The translations under genes were made by a program, and so were the position numbers. Shown piece by piece: positions 45,277 to 55,045 of a stretch of 64,000 nucleotides of DNA. The stretch comes from Danxiaibacter flavus (GTDB lineage: Bacteria > Bacteroidota > Bacteroidia > Chitinophagales > Chitinophagaceae), in assembly GCF_041060425.1 (NCBI RefSeq), contig NZ_JAULBC010000005.1, positions 124,001 to 188,000 on the forward strand. Direction: 5' to 3'. Each line of letters begins with the position of its first letter. Position 1 is the stretch's first letter. The notes under the pieces were generated by a model. It saw only the letters and a program-made list of their open reading frames with translations. It was not told where the DNA came from and ran no database searches.

Positions 45277-46778
45277 CCAACAATATCCGTCAGCACCCTT
45301 CCCTTCACATCTGTCAACCTGAATGGCCTTCCCTGGAAAGGATAGGTGAATTGTTCATGATCGAAGCCAAGCTGATTTAAGATGGTAGCCTGTACATCAA
45401 ACGGTTCCACTTTGTTGGTCACAGCACTATAGCCAATTTCATCGGTTTCGCCGTATGAGTGTCCTTTTTTGATGCCACCGCCTGCCATCCAGATAGAAAA
45501 TGCTTCAGTATGATGGTCGCGACCTTTGAACGGATTTTGTTTTCCTTCCCTGTTTTCCATCATCGGCGTGCGACCGAATTCTCCACCCCAAATTACCAGC
45601 GTTTCATCAAGGAGGCCCCGTTGTTTCAGGTCGAGGATCAATGCAGTTTTCGCTTTATCTACCTGGCGACATTTATTGATGAATCCAACATCTATCGCAG
45701 TAGAAGAATCAGTACCATGACTATCCCAACCCCAATCAAATAATTGAACAAAACGCACACCTTTCTCCACCAGTTTTCTTGCAAGCAGCACATTATTGGC
45801 GAAGCAGGCTTTGCCTGGCTGTGTGCCATACATATCATGAATATACTGCGGTTCGTTATTGATGTTCATGACTTCCGGAACAGAGATCTGCATGTTATAC
45901 GCCATCTCATATTGGGATATGCGCGAAAGAATTTCCGGATCGTTGAACTCCTTATATGATTCTTCGTTCACTTTATTAATAGCATCAATGGAAGCTTTAC
46001 GCAGGTCTCTGTCCATACCATGCGGGTCTTCAATAAACAGAACCGGATCGCCTTCGCTTCGGCACTGCACACCCTGGTATACACTTGGTAAAAACCCGCT
46101 GCCCCAAACGCTTTTTCCTGCATCAGGGAAACGCCCACCGCTTGTCAGAACGACAAAACCAGGTAGATTCTGATTTTCACTACCCAATCCATATGTCACC
46201 CACGAACCAATACTTGGTCTTCCCAAACGTGGTGTACCAGTGTGCATCAGCAACTGTGCCGGCGCATGATTGAACTGATCGGTAGTCATGGATTTGATGA
46301 TGGTTACTTCATCGGCGATGGTTGAAAAATGCGGTAGATTTTCACTTATCCATAACCTGCTTTCTCCGTGCTGGGCAAATTTTGCCTGCGGACCGAGCAT
46401 CTTAGGAACACCTCTTATGAAGGCAAATTTCTTTCCCGCGAGCAAAGATGGCGGACATTCCTGTCCATCCATTTTCATCAACTCGGGCTTATAATCAAAC
46501 AGCTCAAGCTGAGAAGGTGCGCCTGCCATGTGCATATAAATAACGCTCTTCGCCTTTCCGGGAAATTGCGGAAGCTTCGGCAACAACGGGTGCGCCGGGT
46601 CAAATGCAATTGGTGCAGTTGCAGTAGATTTACTATTGCAGCCGAACAATGCAGCTAAAGCAAGTCCGCCCATACCCATTGCACTTTCTTTTAAAAAGTG
46701 ACGGCGCGTGTGTAACCGAAGCGCAGTATGCTCCGCCTCTTTCACCAACCGCTGATTATGTATTTCTTGTCGCGTCAT
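45273..46778 (-). CDS. DUF1501 sulfatase-like exported protein
   Basis: 501 residues. N-terminus with twin arginine HTRRHFLKES (Arg25-Arg26) and GLALAALFGCNSKS, where Cys47 could be a lipid site. DUF1501 traits: SVIYMHMAGAPSQLELFDYKPEL near the start, LWISENLPHFSTIADEVTIIKSM, PSIGSWVTYGLGSENQNLPGFVVL, DWGWDSHGTD, VIWGGEFGRTPMMENREGKQNPFKGRDHHTEAFSIWMAGGGIKKGHSYGETDEIGY. The fold is of the alkaline-phosphatase/sulfatase class and the activity is unknown. It is nearly always beside a DUF1549/DUF1553 cytochrome gene, as here (171 bases downstream). Confidence 0.92.
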   Translation of the reverse strand: MTRQEIHNQRLVKEAEHTALRLHTRRHFLKESAMGMGGLALAALFGCNSKSTATAPIAFDPAHPLLPKLPQFPGKAKSVIYMHMAGAPSQLELFDYKPELMKMDGQECPPSLLAGKKFAFIRGVPKMLGPQAKFAQHGESRLWISENLPHFSTIADEVTIIKSMTTDQFNHAPAQLLMHTGTPRLGRPSIGSWVTYGLGSENQNLPGFVVLTSGGRFPDAGKSVWGSGFLPSVYQGVQCRSEGDPVLFIEDPHGMDRDLRKASIDAINKVNEESYKEFNDPEILSRISQYEMAYNMQISVPEVMNINNEPQYIHDMYGTQPGKACFANNVLLARKLVEKGVRFVQLFDWGWDSHGTDSSTAIDVGFINKCRQVDKAKTALILDLKQRGLLDETLVIWGGEFGRTPMMENREGKQNPFKGRDHHTEAFSIWMAGGGIKKGHSYGETDEIGYSAVTNKVEPFDVQATILNQLGFDHEQFTYPFQGRPFRLTDVKGRVLTDIVG

Positions 46779-46781
46779 ATT

Positions 46782-46815
46782 AAGCTATTAGTGGTCAGCT
46801 ATCAGCCATCAGCCG
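46782..46815. repeat. AGCTnTCAGC decamer cluster
   Basis: AAGCTATTAGTGGTCAGCTA, TCAGCCATCAGCC between the DUF1501 and cytochrome genes. Confidence 0.7.
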
Positions 46816-46849
46816 ATCGCAATTAATCACCACATTTTATTAATCATTT

Positions 46850-46895
46850 TACACCCACATTTGCACATTCGCACATCTATCAATTCGCACACATT
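46850..46895. repeat. GCACATnn degenerate tandem repeat
   Basis: ACACCCACATTTGCACATTC, GCACATCTATCAATTCGCAC. Same family as 19145-19225. Confidence 0.7.
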
Positions 46896-46949
46896 TTCAA
46901 TTCTCCCCGCCTGAATGACGTCAGTCGGGCAGGAATTTTTAACTGTCAA

Positions 46950-49673
46950 TTAATTTTTTGTTACTACTTCGTCCAAATTCAGCATCGCATTTGCAACTAC
47001 AACCAGCGCCGCGAAATCCGGTGTTGTATTGTCTTCCTCTGTCATTTCTTTTGCCTTGCTTATATCTTTCGTGAATTTTTGTTTTGCTTCGTTATAGAGC
47101 GTTACCAACACCTGTAATTTTTGTTGCTCTAACGGTTTGTAAAGCATCAATTCATAGCCTTTGGAAATTTGCTGTTGAACGGTGTTTCCAGCCGACTGCA
47201 TGCGCTTTGCAAAATGCCTTGCAACGTCAACATATGCTTCATCATTTAATGTAACCAGTGCCTGCAGCGGCGTGTTGGTTCTAATTCTCCGTGCCATACA
47301 AACTTCTCTTGCGCCACCGTCAAAAGTGATCATTGACGGATAAGGTGCAGTACGTTTCCAAAAGGTATATACACCACGTCTGTATTGTTCATTGTTAATG
47401 CTTTGTACCCATTCAGCACCGTTGTAAGGCGATTGCCAGATCCCTTTAGGTTGAAATGGAAATACGCTCGGACCATATAATTCTTCATTCATCACACCGC
47501 CGATATTCAATGCCTGGTCACGTACTTGTTCTGCACTTAGTCTTACGCGTGCTCCCCTTGCATACCATTTATTGTAGAGATCTTTTTCGCGTAGCTCAGG
47601 CGTCAATTTTGAATCTTGTCTATAAGTTGCACTCATTACCATTTTCTTCAATAATTTCTTTACGCTCCAATTGTCTTCGTTCATGAAGTTGTAAGACAGG
47701 TAATCAAGCAATTCGCGGTGAGTTGGGGTAACACCCTGCGTACCCATGTCTTCCAAAGTTTCTACTATGCCTGCACCAAACAATTGCTCCCACATGCGGT
47801 TCACCAATGTCCTTGAAACAAGCGGGTTTTGTTTGTCGGTTAAAAACATTGCAAGGCCCAACCTGTTTGCAGGCGCCTTCGCAGGCATGGCAGCAGCAAA
47901 TATGTGGGGAATGGAAGGTTTTACTTCTTTGCCTTTTACCAGCCAGTTTCCTCTTTCAAACACATAAGTCGGGCGATACATATCATCCGGATTATCCATC
48001 ATCACAGGCGTAGTTGGAGCATTTGCGGTCAATAACTTCCAGAACAGTTTATTATTCGTTTCATAGTCTTTTGTTCCTTTACCCGGAAATTGTTGTGTAA
48101 AGTGCAGCCAATCGAACATCATTCCGTTTTGATCAGGCTTTACGATAGTCGGATTCTCGTAAGTCAGATAAATATCATGAACACCGCTTTGCATCAGAAA
48201 ATCAACCGGGCTAATTTGCCAGCCCCTGGTTGGCTGTATATTGATCTTCACAAATACAGGACCGTTAGTTGAGTCAAGGTGCATGCTTAAAACTCCGCTG
48301 GTCAATCCGCTTGTGTATCGCAGTATAAGTTGATTTGTATTTTGAAGATCAACTTGTTTAAAACGTGCGGATGAATGATTTCTCATTGCCAGCCACTTGG
48401 TATCGGCAAGTGAACTGCTAACGTATTTATCTGATGTAAGTGAATTGATGGATGGTTGCCATGTTTTTATAAAGCGCTCAATATCTTTTGCTCTTTTTTC
48501 AGAACTTTCCTTGGTAAGCCACGCAGTTAATGAGGTCAGCTCATTTGTCAACGTATCGTTGAATGTGCGCAACAGCGGATAATCGGCTTCTGTATCTTCA
48601 TCACGGCTATTGTTAAAGTAAGCCATGAATTTATAATACTCATCATGTTTAAACGGGTCATACGGGTGACTATGGCATTGCACACAAGAGAAAGTGGTGC
48701 CCATTACCGCTTCCCAGGTGGTATTTACACGATCAATAATAGCAGCTGTTCTGAATTCCTCATTATCAGTTCCACCCTCATCATTGGTCATGGTATTCCG
48801 ATGAAAAGCTGTGGCTATATATTGTGCATCGGTTGGATTTGGCAGCAAATCGCCTGCAACCTGTTCTGTTAAAAACTGATCGTAAGGTTTGTCTGAATTG
48901 AAAGCTTTTATCAGCCAGTCACGATAACGCCAGATGCTTCTTACATCATCACGTTCATAGCCTTTTGTATCAGCGTAGCGGGAAAGATCCATCCACATGG
49001 CTGTCCAACGTTCACCAAAATGTGGCGACGCCAACAATGAATCAACCAGCGTTTCATAAGCCCGCGGCCCGTTATCCTGTAGAAACTTTTTAGCAACATT
49101 TTCAGATGGTTGCATGCCTGTGAGATCGAGGCTCACGCGACGAAGCAATGTTGCCTTGTCAGCTTCGGGTGAAGGTTGCAATTTTTGCTCTTCCAGCTTT
49201 TGATAGATAAACTTATCAATATCATTCTTCGCCCATTTATTGTCAACGTCGGGCACTGCAGTTTTCTTTACCGGTACATAAGCCCAGTGTTCGCCCCATT
49301 GCGCTCCTTGTTTCACCCATTTACGCAGAATTGCAATTTCATCCTTGCTCAGCGGCTCATGTTTAAAAGGCATCCGCTCTTCAGGATCATCAAGTGTTAA
49401 GCGCCTGATCATTTCGCTTCCATCCGGATCTCCTGGAATAATAGCTGGCTGACCTGACTCGGTCTTTGCCAATGCTTCTTCCCTAAACAGCAAACTGAAG
49501 CCACCTTTGGCTTTTACACCACCATGGCAGGAAATACATTTGCGGTTAAGAATAGGCTTTACCTGCGTGCTGTAATCAATCTTGTCTTCCTTTGTTACAC
49601 ACGTAAAAAACAAAACTGCTGCCGCAAGGGCAATACTTATCAGGGCAATTTTACTATGTAAGATTTTTTGCAT
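46950..49673 (-). CDS. PSD1-type protein: planctomycete cytochrome c with DUF1549 and DUF1553
   Basis: 907 residues. Lipobox-like LFFTC (Cys25), then a heme site CISCHGG (Cys46, Cys49, His50). DUF1549: WGEHWAYVPVKKT, IDKFIYQKLEEQKLQPSPEADKATLLRRVSLDLTGMQPS, FGERWTAMWMDLSRYADTKGYERD, RNTMTNDEGGTDNEEFRTAAIIDRVNTTWEAVMGTTFSCVQCHSHPYDPFKHDEYY, which contains a second CVQCH (heme-type) site. DUF1553: NPLVSRTLVNRMWEQLFGAGIVETLEDMGTQG and SATYRQDSKL, with NEAYVDVARHFAKRM near the end. Biochemical role unknown; it likely moves electrons in the periplasm. A LacI-type operator lies about 165 bases upstream. Confidence 0.93.
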   Translation of the reverse strand: MQKILHSKIALISIALAAAVLFFTCVTKEDKIDYSTQVKPILNRKCISCHGGVKAKGGFSLLFREEALAKTESGQPAIIPGDPDGSEMIRRLTLDDPEERMPFKHEPLSKDEIAILRKWVKQGAQWGEHWAYVPVKKTAVPDVDNKWAKNDIDKFIYQKLEEQKLQPSPEADKATLLRRVSLDLTGMQPSENVAKKFLQDNGPRAYETLVDSLLASPHFGERWTAMWMDLSRYADTKGYERDDVRSIWRYRDWLIKAFNSDKPYDQFLTEQVAGDLLPNPTDAQYIATAFHRNTMTNDEGGTDNEEFRTAAIIDRVNTTWEAVMGTTFSCVQCHSHPYDPFKHDEYYKFMAYFNNSRDEDTEADYPLLRTFNDTLTNELTSLTAWLTKESSEKRAKDIERFIKTWQPSINSLTSDKYVSSSLADTKWLAMRNHSSARFKQVDLQNTNQLILRYTSGLTSGVLSMHLDSTNGPVFVKINIQPTRGWQISPVDFLMQSGVHDIYLTYENPTIVKPDQNGMMFDWLHFTQQFPGKGTKDYETNNKLFWKLLTANAPTTPVMMDNPDDMYRPTYVFERGNWLVKGKEVKPSIPHIFAAAMPAKAPANRLGLAMFLTDKQNPLVSRTLVNRMWEQLFGAGIVETLEDMGTQGVTPTHRELLDYLSYNFMNEDNWSVKKLLKKMVMSATYRQDSKLTPELREKDLYNKWYARGARVRLSAEQVRDQALNIGGVMNEELYGPSVFPFQPKGIWQSPYNGAEWVQSINNEQYRRGVYTFWKRTAPYPSMITFDGGAREVCMARRIRTNTPLQALVTLNDEAYVDVARHFAKRMQSAGNTVQQQISKGYELMLYKPLEQQKLQVLVTLYNEAKQKFTKDISKAKEMTEEDNTTPDFAALVVVANAMLNLDEVVTKN

Positions 49674-49835
49674 GCGAAATCGTTATGTGCTTTTTACGGT
49701 TAGCGTATTCTTTTATCGTGCTACTTGTAAATCTCAAACAGTGTTTGGTACGTTTTTCTGGCTTCAATCCTTTCTCGTAAAAGCAGGTAAATTTAAATTC
49801 TTCCTTTCATAAATGATCACTTTGCAGCAGTTTCC

Positions 49836-49847
49836 GCAAACGGTTGC
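49836..49847. promoter_or_regulatory. Candidate LacI-type operator upstream of the PSD1 gene
   Basis: GCAAACGGTTGC, CG-centred with one mismatch between half sites, 163 bases before the ATG. Confidence 0.55.
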
Positions 49848-49928
49848 ATAAATGTGGCACCGTTAGTACACAATCCAAATGCTAAATGTATTTAGAATCA
49901 ATTTTTTATGCCTATGAGTTTATTTACA

Positions 49929-50042
49929 AAGTAAAAATTCAAAAGTCAAAATTCAAAAGCCTTAACTGATACTTGCTGCATTAATGCATCTTGCTCACAA
50001 TCAAGGTTTTAAATTTTGACTTTTTACTTTTGAATTTTGCCT
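49929..50042. repeat. Inverted CAAAATTCAAAAGT-type repeats
   Basis: GTAAAAATTCAAAAGTCAAA (49930 onward) and, about 80 bases on, AAATTTTGACTTTTTACTTT in inverse orientation, running into the GH29 stop. No ORF is supported in 49674-50042 apart from these repeats and the operator. Confidence 0.6.
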
Positions 50043-51518
50043 TTATTTCCCGGTATTATTCATCTTAATCACATAAGCATACTGGCTTTTGATTTTATTG
50101 GGATCGAATTCGGGAAGACTAACTATCACATTTTTTCCATCCTGTTTCCATTGCAGACTTTCTTTGGTATCTAACAATTGCAGTACTGCGTTTTGATCGA
50201 GTGTAATATCCTTTATGGTAAACTTCCTGTCGGACGGCCATTTCGGTATAATAGCGTATAAGTTGTTCGCTGTTGGGTTGTAGGTAAAGAAGCATTCCTG
50301 CACCGCATAACCAGGTTCGGGATCAATCGTAAGCTTCAGCATCAGGTCCTCAACTGTTTTAAAATCATCCTTTTTGGGTTTGTAGTCAGTTTTGCCTTCG
50401 CTCCATTGATGTGGTCTTTTCCAACGCACGGTGCTGTAAATAGCCTCGTTGTTAATTTTCATCCAATCGCCCATCTGGAGTAATCTTTCCTGCATAATAG
50501 GCGGAATTTTGCCGTGCTCATCAGGACCAATATCCAGCAGAAAATTACCACCGCGGCTTACCTTATCAACCAGGCTGATAATTAACGACTGGGTGGAATT
50601 GTAATCCCACGCGTCTTCTTCGCGGTTATATCCGTAGGAATATCCCATGCCACGGCTCTCTTCCCAGGCGTGATTGGGAAAATCAAGCTCGGGCTGATAT
50701 TCAGGTGTAAAGAACCCGGCATGTTTAAACCTGTTGTCCTTTCCCCAACGATCATTCACCACCAGCCTGTCTTTAACCGGACTTTCATTAAATGCCCAGG
50801 TCAGGAATTCCTGCGATTTCCATCTTTCCGCGGGAAGCTCCCATTCGCCGTCAGTCCAGAATACATCGGGTTTATAAGTCGTGATCACATCTTTCATTTG
50901 CGGCCACATATGATTTTTAATGTAGGCGTCTTTATCCTTTAACCAAAGTGGATTGTACCATTCGTACAATGAATAATACATACCAGGATGTACAGAAGTT
51001 TTTCTTAATGCAGTAAAAAGATCGCCGAGTAAGTCACGCTTAGGCCCTACCTCTGCAGCGTTCCACGGAAATCCCCAATCCCTGCTGGCATCTTTGCTTG
51101 GCCATAAAGCATAGCCATCATGATGTTTGGATGTAAGCACTACATACTTTGCCCCTGATGATTCAATTACTTTGGCCCATTCATCGGGATTATACAATTC
51201 AGCTTTGAATTGCGGCGCGAGCTGATAGTAGGTTGTGCCTGCTCCAAATTTTTTATTATGATAATCTACAACAGCTCCTTTAAAAGCTTTTGTCTGCAAC
51301 CAGTACTGATACCATTCGGAATAATTTCCTTTGGGTGCATACCCCGGAACGGAATAAACGCCCCAGTGAATAAAGATCCCAAACTTGGCGTCAAGATACC
51401 ATTGTGGTGTTGGGCGCTTATCAAGACTCTCCCAATTGGGCTGATAAGTCTGGGCAGAAAGATTGGTAACAAAAGCAGCAGTTACCATACATACAGCGAG
51501 AAGACAATTTTTTTTCAT
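50043..51518 (-). CDS. Alpha-L-fucosidase, GH29 (second)
   Basis: 491 residues from the ATG at 51518; the ATG at 51524 would add two residues. Signal peptide LLAVCMVTAAFVTNLSAQ. GH29 pattern: QWYLDAKFGIFIHWGVYSVPGYAPKGNYSEWYQYW, YVVLTSKHHDGYALWPSK, HPGMYYSLYEWYNPLW and KPDVFWTDGEWELP, where the Asp of FWTDGEW is the nucleophile candidate. The residues around the active site differ from the 39-kb enzyme, so the two probably have different linkage preferences. It is exported and in line with the DUF6067 and PSD1 genes. Confidence 0.95.
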   Translation of the reverse strand: MKKNCLLAVCMVTAAFVTNLSAQTYQPNWESLDKRPTPQWYLDAKFGIFIHWGVYSVPGYAPKGNYSEWYQYWLQTKAFKGAVVDYHNKKFGAGTTYYQLAPQFKAELYNPDEWAKVIESSGAKYVVLTSKHHDGYALWPSKDASRDWGFPWNAAEVGPKRDLLGDLFTALRKTSVHPGMYYSLYEWYNPLWLKDKDAYIKNHMWPQMKDVITTYKPDVFWTDGEWELPAERWKSQEFLTWAFNESPVKDRLVVNDRWGKDNRFKHAGFFTPEYQPELDFPNHAWEESRGMGYSYGYNREEDAWDYNSTQSLIISLVDKVSRGGNFLLDIGPDEHGKIPPIMQERLLQMGDWMKINNEAIYSTVRWKRPHQWSEGKTDYKPKKDDFKTVEDLMLKLTIDPEPGYAVQECFFTYNPTANNLYAIIPKWPSDRKFTIKDITLDQNAVLQLLDTKESLQWKQDGKNVIVSLPEFDPNKIKSQYAYVIKMNNTGK

Positions 51519-51570
51519 GTACATAACAGGCTAAACGTTAGGTGTTTTAATGATGGAAGATAATGAAAAA

Positions 51571-51675
51571 GCAAGTACGAGCTACGAAGTACGAAGCACG
51601 CAAAGTTGAAGAGCTCTAATTACTTTTAACACCTTCAAACAGACAAAGTACGATTTACGAAGTACGAAGTACCTG
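51571..51675. repeat. TACGAAG degenerate repeats
   Basis: Two stretches: AAGTACGAGCTACGAAGTAC at 51573 and AAGTACGATTTACGAAGTAC at 51646. The rest of 51525-51847 is intergenic with no ORF; a weak CG-centred site CTAAACGTTAGG lies at 51531. Confidence 0.7.
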
Positions 51676-51782
51676 ACCTCGGACAGCATCATAAATATTA
51701 AGCAAAGTCAAAGCCTTCGTCGCTTTGCGCCGCTCCGATTCGCCGCGCCCGCCGCGTGAAAACCTCCGCATGAAACAACAAA

Positions 51783-51813
51783 AAACCCCGTAGAAGAAAC
51801 CTTCCCGGGGCTT
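51783..51813 (-). terminator. Terminator of the DUF6067 gene
   Basis: On the minus strand AAGCCCCG pairs with CGGGGTTT (one wobble) and runs into TTTTTG. It lies 35-65 bases after the stop. Confidence 0.75.
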
Positions 51814-51847
51814 TGCCATTTAAAAAACATCACACATATTTCTACTG

Positions 51848-54835
51848 CTACTTAATAATCAGCAGCAAACCTTTTCCTTTCTCTACAGCGATATTATCCT
51901 GGGCATTGAACGATTTTCCTGCCTGGAAATTTTTAATCTCAGGTGCAGTAATTGTAGCTTTTGCAGCGTCTATACCCAATGCTTTCCAATCAATCTTTAA
52001 CTGAACATCGGTTGTTGCGTCAGCCCAGCTCGCAATGCTTACTAACGCCGATCCATTCTTTTTGTAAACTGTCGCCAGCACTTTGTCGTTGGTAGTTCTT
52101 ACCGGACAATTCGGGCTCCAGCAACCAATCATTTCAGAACCTTTTATTCCGAAATCATCCCACACTTTCCAGATATAACGGGGATCTGAATTGTCTGTCC
52201 ACGGCATACGGCTGGTCATGCCATAGATCATTCCACGCCATGCGTTACCGCCATCCTGCAACATTTCACCCATTAATCCGAATGGAATACCGCTTACTTC
52301 TGTCAGGAAGAAATCTGCCGGATTTTTCTCATAATCAAAATATTCACCAAACCACAAACGATTCAGGTATGGGAAGTGCTCCATGTATAAGTTGGCACTG
52401 TTGTTAAAGCCGTCACTCTTGTTGTATTGGTTTGCTGAGTGCAGATCAATAATGCCGGGATGACCATCTTTTGTCAGCACACGTTTAATACGCTTCATCG
52501 TAATACGGTCAAAGGCTACATCATCCAGGTAAATACCGTCAATGCCTACATTTTGCGTCAGCCAGTTCATGCCTTCTACATAGTAGTTGTGCCAACGGTT
52601 CATGCCGCTGTTGATGATGGCCGCATCCTTAATTTCAGGTACAAACCATGCAGCAATATAATCTGAATCAATATGCTCCTGTAACCAGCTAAAGCCACCA
52701 CCTTTGCCGGGAGAATATACTTCGTGACCAAGGCTACGCAAAGCAAATGTCTCGTAAGCATGATTCGACAACTCGCGCACAGTGTTGTATATTTTTACTT
52801 TCAAACCAAGCTGATGTGCCGTATCAATATAATTTTTCATCGCCTTCCATTCAATGAACGGATAGTTGATCCATGGATTGATAGGTGTTGCGTGGTGAAT
52901 GTTTATGATTGATGCACCTGCATTTTTTATCGTGTTCAGATCATTGTATTTGTGATAGAACCTGTTCTCCCACTGAAAATCCGTATTGATGGTATGGAAA
53001 GGCGTGATCAATAAAGTGAAGTTATAATACAGCACATCACCTTTCTTCATGCTTCTTTCACCACTGTAGTTGTTGGCAAGAATGGCATCGCCTTTTTGTG
53101 CAACATTAATCCCTCCTTTGTTATCATTACCCCATGAAGTTGGTAACAACAAAGGTTTCTGCAAGTAGAAGTTCGTATTTAACGGACGAACATATTTTTC
53201 ATCGCGTAATGAATATTGCAATCCTGCATTCACGCTGCCGATCCATGCACCGTCCTGGTTTTTGTGTGCTACATCCCATTTCCAGGAAAAGTCATCCGGA
53301 CGGTTACCACCTTTCTGCCCCAATCCCATCATATAAGTTGATGCGGATTTCCGGAAAGGAATATGCATCGCAATGTCAGAAAGCGCCACATCATTTAATG
53401 CTGTAAGCTTTACAGAATAATATAAGAATCCGTCAAACTCGATAGATGCAGTTACATCCATTTGTACATCTGAAGAACTGCTGTTGGCTTTCCAGCTAAC
53501 GGTGCCGGATTGTTGTTGTGTAAACTGCAGACCGTTGTTTTTTAGCTTTATTTCCTGTCCGCCATTTTTCTCAGTTATATGAAAATGAATCGGCTCTGTA
53601 AGAATATTGTTGGCAGTTGATGCAATGGATGTCATCTCCGGTGTAAAAAACGTCTGAATTTGTTTAGGTAATCCATTCTCATCCAATTCTATTTTTCTGC
53701 CTAACAGACTGATGGTTTTATCATTTACCTGCAATGCCGTATAAGGAGCAATTACCGCATTTTCCTGCGCCAATGTTGAGTTCAGCCATTTTAGCCTTGT
53801 CATCATCCACGGTTTGTCAATGCCGCCATGTTCAGTTGTTTTATTGGTTACCACCAATTTAATATTAACGGTCATAGGCGCCAGTCCAGCCGCAATAACT
53901 TTTGCAGTACCACTGTAAGTTCCGGCTGCTGCGTCTTTCGGAATATCAATTCCGCACCACATAGGCTGCACAGTGCCTGACCCAACATTTACAGTTTCAA
54001 CCAATGGTTTGTTATCATAAGAGGTGCCGTTTGTGTTGATGCAATACATATTAGCTGCGGCAATGGTAGCTCCGTTAGATTTCAGATCGCTGAAAACAAC
54101 CTTAACATCCTGCAAATTTTGCAGCGCATACACGCCTAACTGATAAGTAAAATTTTCTCCTTTATCTGTTGTATCAATGAATGTTGTTGCAGCTTTACCC
54201 GCTTTTACCCAACGATAAGGCAGATCATTCGGCATGCGGATGCTGTATTGTCTTCTTTCCGGGAATACAATAAAGGGTTTACCTGCATATTTTGAAACAA
54301 GCGAGTTTGTTTCTTTTTTCGTAGCAATTACTTCCATCGGATAAAAACTATTGAACTCATCAATTGATTCTATTGCTTTTACAACGGCAGTCGACTTTGT
54401 GCTGCTGGCTTTTGCAGTCCATTCTGCTGACGCCGTTTGTTCAGGTTTTAAGTAAACACCCTTGGGATAATTGTTTCTGCCCTCATTTTTGGAAGGCATA
54501 TAGTATATATAATACGTCCCCTTTCCTGAAGTTGGTTCAAAACGGATAATACCTTTTTCCCTGTTTATGCTCTCGATTTTTACGTTTAATACCTTCTGTC
54601 CGCTTTTGGCGTCTTGTACAATGATTCTTTTTTCTTCCGAATGTTCGTCTCTTCTTCTCCAGGGAATGGACGCTTCAGCAACAGCCCCCTCTCCTTTAAA
54701 CTCAACGACTACACGGTGGTTGCCTAACGAATCTGCATTCCAGCAATTTTTGCAGGAAGTGTAGTTTATTTCCTGCGCATGAAGCATTACTGCACCGAGG
54801 CATTGGAGGATACAAAATAAAAATAGTCTTCTCAT
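51848..54835 (-). CDS. DUF6067-type exported glycoside hydrolase
   Basis: 995 residues from the ATG at 54835, chosen because it opens on MRRLFLFCILQCLGAVMLHAQ; the frame extends upstream to 54907 with no signal. The N-terminal half is beta-rich. A (beta/alpha)-barrel follows: INPWINYPFIEWKAMKNYIDTAHQLGLKVKIYNTVRELSNHAYETFALRSLG, GMNWLTQNVGIDGIYLDDVAFDR and HPGIIDLHSANQYNKSDGFNNSANLYMEHFPYLNRLWFGEYFDYE. The DGIYLDD acids are candidate catalytic residues. The C-terminal domain looks like a sandwich. DUF6067 is a glycosidase-type family whose substrates are poorly known. A strong LacI-type site lies about 150 bases upstream. Confidence 0.8.
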   Translation of the reverse strand: MRRLFLFCILQCLGAVMLHAQEINYTSCKNCWNADSLGNHRVVVEFKGEGAVAEASIPWRRRDEHSEEKRIIVQDAKSGQKVLNVKIESINREKGIIRFEPTSGKGTYYIYYMPSKNEGRNNYPKGVYLKPEQTASAEWTAKASSTKSTAVVKAIESIDEFNSFYPMEVIATKKETNSLVSKYAGKPFIVFPERRQYSIRMPNDLPYRWVKAGKAATTFIDTTDKGENFTYQLGVYALQNLQDVKVVFSDLKSNGATIAAANMYCINTNGTSYDNKPLVETVNVGSGTVQPMWCGIDIPKDAAAGTYSGTAKVIAAGLAPMTVNIKLVVTNKTTEHGGIDKPWMMTRLKWLNSTLAQENAVIAPYTALQVNDKTISLLGRKIELDENGLPKQIQTFFTPEMTSIASTANNILTEPIHFHITEKNGGQEIKLKNNGLQFTQQQSGTVSWKANSSSSDVQMDVTASIEFDGFLYYSVKLTALNDVALSDIAMHIPFRKSASTYMMGLGQKGGNRPDDFSWKWDVAHKNQDGAWIGSVNAGLQYSLRDEKYVRPLNTNFYLQKPLLLPTSWGNDNKGGINVAQKGDAILANNYSGERSMKKGDVLYYNFTLLITPFHTINTDFQWENRFYHKYNDLNTIKNAGASIINIHHATPINPWINYPFIEWKAMKNYIDTAHQLGLKVKIYNTVRELSNHAYETFALRSLGHEVYSPGKGGGFSWLQEHIDSDYIAAWFVPEIKDAAIINSGMNRWHNYYVEGMNWLTQNVGIDGIYLDDVAFDRITMKRIKRVLTKDGHPGIIDLHSANQYNKSDGFNNSANLYMEHFPYLNRLWFGEYFDYEKNPADFFLTEVSGIPFGLMGEMLQDGGNAWRGMIYGMTSRMPWTDNSDPRYIWKVWDDFGIKGSEMIGCWSPNCPVRTTNDKVLATVYKKNGSALVSIASWADATTDVQLKIDWKALGIDAAKATITAPEIKNFQAGKSFNAQDNIAVEKGKGLLLIIK

Positions 54836-54981
54836 GTTGGTATTTTTAAGAACAACCGCACCTTCAAACATATGGCTTTCTCTACGCGTTGGCCTGACTA
54901 AACGCATGTTGGGAAATAATATATGACTGAAGGGATTTGAACGGGGTTTAAAACTATGCGATTATGAGCTATTGAGGCAAG

Positions 54982-54993
54982 GCAAACGTTTGT
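54982..54993. promoter_or_regulatory. Candidate LacI-type operator upstream of the DUF6067 gene
   Basis: GCAAACGTTTGT; the central CAAACGTTTG is a perfect 10-bp palindrome. It lies 147 bases before the ATG. Confidence 0.6.
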
Positions 54994-55045
54994 TTTAATT
55001 TAATGAAACCATGTTAGAGTTGAAACAAATGAGAGATTTTTTTTG

